The notes below the pieces were generated by a model. The model saw only the letters and a program-made list of their open reading frames with translations. It was not told the origin of the DNA and made no database searches. DNA of 13,737 nt from Serpentinimonas sp. (GTDB lineage Bacteria > Pseudomonadota > Gammaproteobacteria > Burkholderiales > Burkholderiaceae_C). The translations under genes and the position numbers were made by a program. Shown piece after piece: positions 5,195 to 11,175 of the stretch. The stretch lies in assembly GCA_025458665.1 (NCBI GenBank), contig JALOSG010000050.1, positions 1-13,737 on the forward strand, given 5' to 3'. How positions within the stretch are numbered: position 1 is the stretch's first letter; each line of letters begins with the position of its first letter.

Positions 5195-6439
5195 ATGTTC
5201 CACCGCGACCACCTCATTGCCCAGACCGACCCCGACATCTGGGCCGCCATCCAGGCGGAAAACGCCCGCCAAGAACACCACATCGAGCTGATTGCCAGCG
5301 AAAACTACGCCTCCCCGGCCGTCATGGCCGCTCAGGGCACCCAGCTCACCAACAAATACGCCGAAGGCTACCCCGGCAAGCGCTACTACGGCGGCTGTGA
5401 ATTCGTGGATGTGGCCGAGCAACTGGCCATAGACCGCCTGAAGCAGCTCTACGGCGCAGACGCCGCCAACGTGCAGCCGCACTGCGGCGCCTCCGCCAAC
5501 GAAGCCGTGTTCCTGGCCTTCCTGAAGCCGGGCGACACCATCATGGGCATGAGCCTGGCCGAAGGCGGCCACCTGACCCACGGCATGCCCCTGAACATGA
5601 GCGGCAAGTGGTTCAACGTGGTGAGCTACGGCCTCAATGAGCGCGAAGAGATCGACTACGACGCCATGGAGCGCAAAGCGCACGAGACCAAACCCAAGCT
5701 CATCATTGCAGGCGCATCCGCCTACAGCCTGCGCATCGATTTCGAGCGTTTTGCCCGCGTGGCCAAGGCCGTGGGCGCCATCTTCATGGTGGACATGGCC
5801 CACTACTCCGGCCTGATTGCCGCTGGTGTGTACCCCAACCCGGTGCCGTTTGCCGATGTGGTCACCAGCACCACGCACAAGAGCCTGCGTGGCCCGCGTG
5901 GCGGCATCATCCTCATGAAGGCGGAGCACGAAAAAGCCATCAACAGCGCCATTTTCCCCGGCCTGCAGGGCGGCCCGCTCATGCACGTGATTGCCGCCAA
6001 GGCGGTGGCTTTCAAGGAGGCGCTGGCGCCGGAATTCAAGGTGTACCAGCAGCAGGTGCTGGACAACGCCCGCACCGTGGCCGAAACGCTGGTGGAGCGT
6101 GGCCTGCGTATTGTGAGCGGCCGCACGGAAAGCCACGTCATGCTGGTGGACCTGCGCTCCAAAGGCATTACCGGCAAAGAAGCGGAGGCGGTACTGGGGG
6201 CGGCGCACATGACCATCAACAAGAACGCCATTCCCAACGACCCGGAAAAGCCCATGGTCACCAGCGGCGTGCGCATTGGCACACCGGCGATGACCACGCG
6301 CGGCTTCAAGGAAGCCGAGGCCCGCGCCACGGCCCACCTGATTGCCGACGTGCTGGACAACCCGCGCGACGAAGCGCACATTGCCGCGGTGCGCGCCAAG
6401 GTGAACGCCCTGACGGCGCGCTTCCCGGTGTACGGCTGA
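5195..6439 (+). CDS. glyA: Serine hydroxymethyltransferase
   Basis: This 414-residue protein is full length for bacterial SHMT. The PLP-binding lysine is K229 in DVVTSTTHKSLRGPRGG. Other landmarks are ELIASENYASPAVM (29-44), TNKYAEGYPGKRYYGG (52-67), GHLTHGMPLNMSGKW, and MVDMAHYSGLIAAGVYPNP, where D200 and H203 contact the cofactor ring. The enzyme interconverts serine plus THF and glycine plus 5,10-methylene-THF in the cytoplasm, supplying one-carbon units for purines, thymidylate and methionine. The segment around 95-102 reads HCGASAN where HSGSQAN or HSGAQAN is usual. AAGGA at 5185-5189 lies 5 bases before the ATG. The gene sits behind a ZTP riboswitch, so translation should rise when formyl-folate is low. 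nrdR follows after 16 bp, probably on the same mRNA. Confidence 0.98.
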   Translation: MFHRDHLIAQTDPDIWAAIQAENARQEHHIELIASENYASPAVMAAQGTQLTNKYAEGYPGKRYYGGCEFVDVAEQLAIDRLKQLYGADAANVQPHCGASANEAVFLAFLKPGDTIMGMSLAEGGHLTHGMPLNMSGKWFNVVSYGLNEREEIDYDAMERKAHETKPKLIIAGASAYSLRIDFERFARVAKAVGAIFMVDMAHYSGLIAAGVYPNPVPFADVVTSTTHKSLRGPRGGIILMKAEHEKAINSAIFPGLQGGPLMHVIAAKAVAFKEALAPEFKVYQQQVLDNARTVAETLVERGLRIVSGRTESHVMLVDLRSKGITGKEAEAVLGAAHMTINKNAIPNDPEKPMVTSGVRIGTPAMTTRGFKEAEARATAHLIADVLDNPRDEAHIAAVRAKVNALTARFPVYG

Positions 6440-6455
6440 GCGCCCGCAACGCGCC

Positions 6456-6911
6456 ATGAAGTGCCCGTTCTGCGGTCACGCGGAAACCCAGGTGGTGGAA
6501 ACCCGCGTGGCCGAGGAAGGCACTTTCATTCGGCGCCGCCGCCAGTGCGGCGCCTGCGAAAAACGCTTCACCACCTACGAGCGGCCCGAAGTGACTTTCC
6601 CGGTGGTGGTGAAGAAAGATGGCCGCCGTATTGACTACGACCCTGCCAAACTGCGCGCCAGCTTTGCCCTGGCACTGCGCAAGCGGCCCGTGAGCACGGA
6701 ACAGGTCGATGGGGCGGTGGAACGCATAGAAGAAAAGCTGCTGGCCCTGCCCTCGCGCGAGGTGGCGTCCCACCGCGTGGGCGAGATGGTGATGCGCGAA
6801 CTCAAGAAGCTCGACAAAGTGGCCTACATCCGCTTTGCCAGCGTGTACCGCAGCTTCGAGGACATCGACGAATTCAGGGCGCTGGTGGACGAAGTCCAGG
6901 TGCGGAAGTAG
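6456..6911 (+). CDS. nrdR: Transcriptional repressor NrdR
   Basis: This 151-residue protein is the standard length for NrdR. It begins with a zinc ribbon (MKCPFCGH...QCGACEKRFTTYERPE; ligands C3, C6, C31, C34), followed by an ATP-cone domain from about residue 49 (VVKKDGRRIDYDPAKLRASF) to about 136. NrdR senses dATP/ATP through the cone and represses ribonucleotide reductase genes by binding paired NrdR boxes. No reductase gene or NrdR box is apparent in the window. The glyA-nrdR order is common in betaproteobacteria, and the 16-bp gap without a clear ribosome binding site suggests translation coupled to glyA. Its last 38 bases overlap the 3' end of the convergent kinase gene. Confidence 0.97.
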   Translation: MKCPFCGHAETQVVETRVAEEGTFIRRRRQCGACEKRFTTYERPEVTFPVVVKKDGRRIDYDPAKLRASFALALRKRPVSTEQVDGAVERIEEKLLALPSREVASHRVGEMVMRELKKLDKVAYIRFASVYRSFEDIDEFRALVDEVQVRK

Positions 6912-7962
6912 CCGTCTGCCGCGGACTGGATACCAGCGGCAACTGGACCTGCACCACAAACTCGCCGTTGGAGGTGTAGGTTTTCAGGTTGGCCTCGGCA
7001 TCGAAATGCAAGGCCAGCCGCTCCCTGATGTTGGCCAGCCCGATCTGGTGACCCGATGCACGGCGCCGCGCCAGAGCGGCTTCACCCATGCCCGGCAGTC
7101 CGTGGTAGCCGGTGGGCAGGGCGGTGGGCTCGGGGTTGCGTACAAAAATCACCAATTGCCCGTCATCGGTGTATATCTCGCAGGAAATGTCGGCACCGCC
7201 GGGCAGCGGCTCGCAGCCGTAACGCACTGCATTTTCCAGCAGCGGCTGCAGCAGCAGGGGGGGCACCAGGGCGCGGGTGGGGGCCTGGTCGCACAGCCAG
7301 GTGAGGCGCAGGCGTTCGCCCAGGCGCACGGTTTCTATGTTCACGTAGGCACGCGCCAACGCCAGTTCGTCACCCAGCGGGACCAGGGTGCGGCCATCGG
7401 CCAGCAAAGCGCGGAACAGATCCGCGAGATCTTCCAGCGAGCGCTCGGCACGTGCCGGGTCCACCCGGATGAGGGCCAGCACACTGTTCAGGCTATTGAA
7501 CAGGAAATGCGGCTGGATGCGGCTTTGCAGGGCCACCAGCCTGGCCTCGGACAATGCCGGAGACAGGCGGTGGAAGCGCCAATCGAAATACACCAGCACC
7601 AGCCCGGCCACCAGCAGCGTGGCACCCAGCGTGCGCAAGGCGCTGCTGCCCAGCTGCAGCGCCAGCCCCTCGTGGGCCAGTACCTGCCAGGCAAGCCCGG
7701 TGGCGCCAGCCACCGCCAGCGCAGCCAGCACCGCCGAGCGGTAGCGCCAAACCTGCAAGCGCGGCGCGATCACACCCCATAGCGCCAGCACCGTGAGCGC
7801 CGTAGGCCAGAAAAGCACCTCGGCCCCCGCATCGGCGGTGACTGGCCAGCGCTGCTCCCACACCACGCTCATCAGCCAGACGACACCCACCAGCAGCAGC
7901 GCGCGCAGCATGACACCGAAGTTGCGGAAATCGGGGAAGCGTTGTGCGGCATGGCGAGGCAT
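6874..7962 (-). CDS. LytS/AlgZ(FimS)-type membrane sensor histidine kinase
   Basis: This 362-residue protein has four membrane segments in its first 130 residues (about 16-36, 48-68, 76-96 and 108-128) and almost no periplasmic domain. It then has a His_kinase (PF06580, HPK8-type) transmitter. The phospho-accepting residue is H152 in QSRIQPHFLFNSLNSV, the N-box is LLLQPLLENAVRYG (N244), and the G2-like motif is GLANIRERLALHF at 308-320. The usual DxGxG is replaced by VRNPEP. This architecture is that of FimS/AlgZ, partner of the LytTR regulator AlgR, which controls minor-pilin genes in Pseudomonas. The gene is divergent from the pilin operon, which supports such a role, but no response regulator is encoded here. 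The start at 7962 has only a weak ribosome binding site. The 3' end overlaps nrdR by 38 bp. The last 18 residues are Pro/Ala-rich. Confidence 0.88.
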   Translation of the reverse strand: MPRHAAQRFPDFRNFGVMLRALLLVGVVWLMSVVWEQRWPVTADAGAEVLFWPTALTVLALWGVIAPRLQVWRYRSAVLAALAVAGATGLAWQVLAHEGLALQLGSSALRTLGATLLVAGLVLVYFDWRFHRLSPALSEARLVALQSRIQPHFLFNSLNSVLALIRVDPARAERSLEDLADLFRALLADGRTLVPLGDELALARAYVNIETVRLGERLRLTWLCDQAPTRALVPPLLLQPLLENAVRYGCEPLPGGADISCEIYTDDGQLVIFVRNPEPTALPTGYHGLPGMGEAALARRRASGHQIGLANIRERLALHFDAEANLKTYTSNGEFVVQVQLPLVSSPRQTATSAPGLRPPAP

Positions 7963-8106
7963 GCCGCTAGCTTAGGCGAAGTGCGACAGAAAAAGTAGCG
8001 CGGGGCAGCACAGCACCGCCCATCTGTCCCTGCCCACCGCCTGGGGCTGGCTGCGTGCGGCTAGCACCACCGGTCCAGCCCGATGTGGCAGTTGGGCGCC
8101 TGCCGC

Positions 8107-8136
8107 TTGGCATGGCCTGCCCCCCGGGGCTACAAC
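8107..8136 (+). promoter_or_regulatory. Candidate promoter of the minor-pilin operon
   Basis: TTGGCA at 8107-8112 matches the -35 consensus in 5 of 6 positions, and TACAAC at 8131-8136 matches the -10 in 4 of 6, with 18 bases between them. Transcription would start near 8143, giving a leader of about 55 bases. The spacer holds an inverted repeat (GCCCC/GGGGC), and GGCATGGCC recurs at 8109-8117 and 8173-8181. I saw no CCGTTCGTC-type AlgR site in the 236-bp divergent region. Confidence 0.4.
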
Positions 8137-8198
8137 CACAGGGTGCTGTCACACACCGCTGCGCCCCAAGGGGGCATGGCCAGCTTGGGGAAACTTAC

Positions 8199-8741
8199 AT
8201 GGCAACAGGGAAAAGCAGAGCCGCGCGGAGCCGTGCGCGCGGCTTCACGCTGGTAGAAATTCTGGTGGCACTGGCCATCGTGGGCATCATGGCCACGCTG
8301 GCGGCGCCCTCTTACCAGGACCTCATGGTGCGCAACACCGTGCGCTCGGTGACCACGGAGTACACCATGGCACTGCACTTTGCCCGCAACTCGGCGGTGG
8401 CGCTGAACCGGCTGGTGACGGTATGCCCCAGCAGCGATGGCTCCAACTGCTCCGCCACTGTGGGCCTGGAAAGCGGGTGGATTGTGGTGGTGGGGGGGCA
8501 GGCGGCACCCGAAAACCTGCTCAGGGACACGCTGCCCAGCTGGGGCAACGGGATCACCACCCAGTTCAACGCCAACGCCCGCCACGTGACCTTCACACCC
8601 AGCGGGCGGGTACAGGGCATGCCAACCATGACCATTTCCGTGTGCCCGCAAGACGCGGCGTTCGCCAACCTGGGACGCGGGATTGTCATCAACGCCACGG
8701 GCCGCACCCGGGTGGGTGAGCCGGCCGCAGGCGCGTGTTGA
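8199..8741 (+). CDS. fimT: GspH/FimT-family type IV minor pilin
   Basis: This 180-residue prepilin has a class III signal. A basic 15-residue leader ends in RARG, cleaved before F16, and is followed by FTLVEILVALAIVGIMATLA with Glu at mature position +5. The GspH/FimT globular domain follows, with typical SGRVQGMPTMTISVCP and GRGIVINATGRTRVG strands and four cysteines (VCPSSDGSNC, SVCPQ, GAC). It equates to FimU/FimT, a minor pilin needed to prime type IV pilus assembly at the inner membrane; FimT homologues have also been linked to DNA binding during uptake. ATG 8199 is chosen because GGGGA lies 7 bases upstream and it gives a normal leader; the frame open to 8055 would give an implausible N terminus. 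It is the first gene of the pilin operon, and its TGA overlaps the ATG of pilV by one base. Confidence 0.93.
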   Translation: MATGKSRAARSRARGFTLVEILVALAIVGIMATLAAPSYQDLMVRNTVRSVTTEYTMALHFARNSAVALNRLVTVCPSSDGSNCSATVGLESGWIVVVGGQAAPENLLRDTLPSWGNGITTQFNANARHVTFTPSGRVQGMPTMTISVCPQDAAFANLGRGIVINATGRTRVGEPAAGAC

Positions 8742-9376
8742 TGAGACCCGCAACACACAGCGGCCGGCTGGCCGGCCGCACAGAAGCTCCTGCCCACCTA
8801 GCCCTGCAGACTGGTGTGAGCTTGCTGGAAGTGCTCATCACCATGGTGGTGGCGGCGCTGGCCTTGCTGGGCATCATGGGCCTGCAACTGAGCACGGTGA
8901 AGTTCCAGGCCCAGGCCAGCCACACCACCCTGGCCACGGAACAGGCCCGCGCCATCATGGAACGCATGCGCAGCAACAACGTGGCGTTCCGGCCGGGAGC
9001 CGCCTCGGCAGCTACGCCCGCCTACATCGGTGCAGTGGGCTACGCCACCGCCGCGGCTGGGGCTGCGCCCGCCGTGAACTGCCGCACCGCGCCCAACCCG
9101 TGCACACCCGCGCAATTGGCCGCGTTCGATGTCTCTGAGTGGCGCGCCAACTTGGCCGATGCCCTGCCCGGCGGACGCGGCGTGGTGCTGCCCCATCCGC
9201 TTACCGGTACGGCAGAACCCGGTGCACGCACGGTGGTGGTCATGTGGCGCAACGTGAACAACGTAGGCGCCGGCAGTGCCGCTGGCGGTGTCGTTGCCGA
9301 TGCCGCAGACCCCGGCTGCCCCGAAGCCGCGCCCCTGGCAGGCATACGCTGCCTCACCTTCACTTTCCAGCCATGA
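8741..9376 (+). CDS. pilV: Type IV pilus minor pilin PilV
   Basis: This 211-residue protein has the type III prepilin motif QTG|VSLLEVLITMVVAALALLG. Cleavage after G25 leaves V at +1 and Glu (E30) at +5. PilV assembles with FimU, PilW and PilX into the initiating tip complex of the pilus. The remainder fits PilV: QLSTVKFQAQASHTTLATEQARAIMERMRSN, then a Cys-containing globular domain (NCRTAPNPC near the middle; GCPEAAPLAGIRCLTF at the end). The leader of 25 residues is long for a type IV prepilin but is basic as expected. ATG 8741 overlaps the fimT stop. An in-frame GTG at 8735 would add two residues and cannot be excluded. The gene ends in an ATGA overlap with pilW, indicating coupled translation. 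Confidence 0.92.
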   Translation: MRPATHSGRLAGRTEAPAHLALQTGVSLLEVLITMVVAALALLGIMGLQLSTVKFQAQASHTTLATEQARAIMERMRSNNVAFRPGAASAATPAYIGAVGYATAAAGAAPAVNCRTAPNPCTPAQLAAFDVSEWRANLADALPGGRGVVLPHPLTGTAEPGARTVVVMWRNVNNVGAGSAAGGVVADAADPGCPEAAPLAGIRCLTFTFQP

Positions 9377-10419
9377 CACACATTGCGGCACACCGCCAGC
9401 GCGGCGCTGGTCTCATCGAAGTGCTCATCAGCCTGACCATAGGGCTGGTGATTCTGGCGGCCGTGGGAGTGAGTTACATCAGCTCCAGCAACCTCATGCG
9501 CCAGTACGAGGACCAGAACGAAGTGAATGAGCCCGCGCGTTTTGCGCTGGACATCATGCGCCGCCACATCGAGATGGCCGGGTACGTAGACCTGACCGAT
9601 GGGGGGCTGGTGGCCGGTGGCGCGCTGGGCTTTTTGCTCAACCCAAACCCGCAAACGCGGCGTCTGTTCGAGCGCCGCGCCCTGGACGATGGAACCATGG
9701 CCACCCCCATAGGGCTGGTGACCAACAACACGGCCCAACCTCTGCTGGGTTGTGACGGGCGCTTCAGCGACGCGGGGGCTTGCGGCGCGGCGCCCAGCGC
9801 TACCGAACACTCGTTGCGGGTGGCATTCCAGATGGTGCCTGGCATTTCCCCCGTGGCGGCCAACGCGGTGAACCGCAGCCTCGGGACTGCCGACAACACC
9901 ACCGGCGACGGCTTCGACTGCACCGGCGGAAAAGTAAACACCGACGACGGCGATAACCCCATCATCACCACCGAGTTCTTTATCAACGCGTCCGCCGCCG
10001 GAGGAGGACCTGCTGTTTCTCAGTTGTCCTGCCGCCGCGCGGGGGGAAATCCACAGGCTTTGGTACCCGGCGCCGAGGAACTGGTGTTTCGCTACCAGGT
10101 GACGCCCCCTGGCGTAGCGGGTGAACCCGCGGGTGGCAGTGCGGGCCGCTACCTGACAGCGGCGCAGGTCCGTACCGCCGCCATCAACCCGGCGGGCTGG
10201 GCCGGTGTGACCGCGGTGGAAATATGCCTGGTCATGGCAACGCCGGTATCCCGCGGGGCCGCCGCGCTGGGAACCGCCGCCTTGCAGCCCAACCGCCCCA
10301 CCTGCAACCCCGCAGATGCTGATCGGCTGGTTGACCGCGCTGCCGACGATGTGCGGCTGTGGAAGCGCTTCACCACCGTGGCCAACCTCAGGAATGCCGT
10401 GTATGCCACACCGCACTGA
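9373..10419 (+). CDS. pilW: Type IV pilus minor pilin PilW
   Basis: This 348-residue protein has an 11-residue basic leader ending RQRG, then AGLIEVLISLTIGLVILAAV with Glu at mature +5 (E16). Alanine, rather than the usual Phe or Met, is at +1. NEVNEPARFALDIMRRHIEMAGYV following the helix is diagnostic of PilW. The large globular region contains several Cys pairs, an internal DxD-rich stretch (VNTDDGDNP), and a C-terminal FTTVANLRN that matches the usual end of PilW proteins. In the pilus it sits with PilX near the PilY1 tip. The start at 9373 is set by the ATGA overlap with the pilV stop; the frame open upstream to 9139 lies inside pilV and is not used. It overlaps pilX by 17 bp. Confidence 0.92.
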   Translation: MTHIAAHRQRGAGLIEVLISLTIGLVILAAVGVSYISSSNLMRQYEDQNEVNEPARFALDIMRRHIEMAGYVDLTDGGLVAGGALGFLLNPNPQTRRLFERRALDDGTMATPIGLVTNNTAQPLLGCDGRFSDAGACGAAPSATEHSLRVAFQMVPGISPVAANAVNRSLGTADNTTGDGFDCTGGKVNTDDGDNPIITTEFFINASAAGGGPAVSQLSCRRAGGNPQALVPGAEELVFRYQVTPPGVAGEPAGGSAGRYLTAAQVRTAAINPAGWAGVTAVEICLVMATPVSRGAAALGTAALQPNRPTCNPADADRLVDRAADDVRLWKRFTTVANLRNAVYATPH

Positions 10420-11161
10420 GTCCGCACGCCACGGTGTGCGACAGCACGGCTTTGTGCTGCTCACCACGGTCATTCTGCTGGTGGTGCTGGCCGCCATCAG
10501 CCTGACTGCCATGCGCGGCACGCTGCAGCAGGAGCGTATGGCCAACAACGACAGCGACGTGGCCCTGGCGCGCCAGAACGCCGAGCTGGCCCTGCGCGAT
10601 GCCGAGCGCGACTTGCTGGGCATAGACGTGAACGGCAACTTCTGCAGCAGCGAGACCGTGAGCTGCCCCAACGAGCGGCCCGCCGGCCACCGCCCCACGG
10701 CGCCGGCAATAGCTGGCGCGCTCAGCAACTTCTGGCTGTTCAACCCATCCAGCGATACCCCTTGGGACGAACTGGCCCTGGCGGACGGCGGCGCTGGCCT
10801 GACTGTTGAGCGGCAGGGCTTGTTCTCTGCCGATGCCCACCGGGCATGCGCTGCGGGCGTAGGTTCGCGCGCCGTGTGGCTGGCCGCCGACTGGGAAGAG
10901 CGGCCCGCTGGTGAGTGCGAGGCCGACAGTACGCTGGGCACCATCAGCCTGCCCACCATCGAGTACGGCACCTTCACCGGCGCCACAGCACCGCCCGGCG
11001 TCCCCGCACCCCGCTACCTCATGGAAATGCTGCCCGTGGCCGAAAACGGCGGCACCGGCAGCAAGGTGGTGTTCCGCATCACGGCAGTGGGCTTTGGCCG
11101 AACCAGCACCAACAACCGGCGCACCGCCGTGATGTTGCAAACCATCTTCTCCCCACGCTAA
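10403..11161 (+). CDS. pilX: Type IV pilus minor pilin PilX
   Basis: This 252-residue protein has the PilX_N signature. The short leader ends at HG16, then comes FVLLTTVILLVVLAAISLTAMR and the diagnostic TLQQERMANND followed by LARQNAELALRDAERDLL. Mature position +5 is Thr (T21) instead of Glu, as in GspK-like pseudopilins thought to cap the pilus tip. The C-terminal domain has several cysteines (FCSSETVSC, RACAAG, GECEAD) and ends with the RITAVGFGRTSTNNRRTAVMLQTIF strand pattern usual for PilX. ATG 10403 is chosen because AGGA at 10390-10393 precedes it by 9 bases. ATG 10394, three codons earlier, is the alternative, but AGGA would then be too close. It overlaps pilW by 17 bp and is followed by pilY1 after 14 bp. 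Confidence 0.9.
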   Translation: MPHRTESARHGVRQHGFVLLTTVILLVVLAAISLTAMRGTLQQERMANNDSDVALARQNAELALRDAERDLLGIDVNGNFCSSETVSCPNERPAGHRPTAPAIAGALSNFWLFNPSSDTPWDELALADGGAGLTVERQGLFSADAHRACAAGVGSRAVWLAADWEERPAGECEADSTLGTISLPTIEYGTFTGATAPPGVPAPRYLMEMLPVAENGGTGSKVVFRITAVGFGRTSTNNRRTAVMLQTIFSPR

Positions 11162-11175
11162 CTCGGAGCCAGCCC

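Noticed and set aside
5078..6457. 459-codon minus-strand frame opposite glyA
   Set aside because: Its translation is rich in His, Gly and Val, as expected from the reverse complement of GC-rich coding DNA. glyA on the plus strand is unambiguous and the frame also crosses the riboswitch.
8107..8125. Sigma54-type promoter (TGGCA...) before fimT
   Set aside because: The GG and GC elements do not have the required spacing and TTGCW is missing; a sigma70-like reading of the same bases fits better.
9040..10986. 648-codon open frame on the minus strand across pilV, pilW and pilX
   Set aside because: It is antisense to three clear pilin genes, its translation has no recognisable domain or membrane pattern, and long antisense frames are expected in GC-rich DNA.
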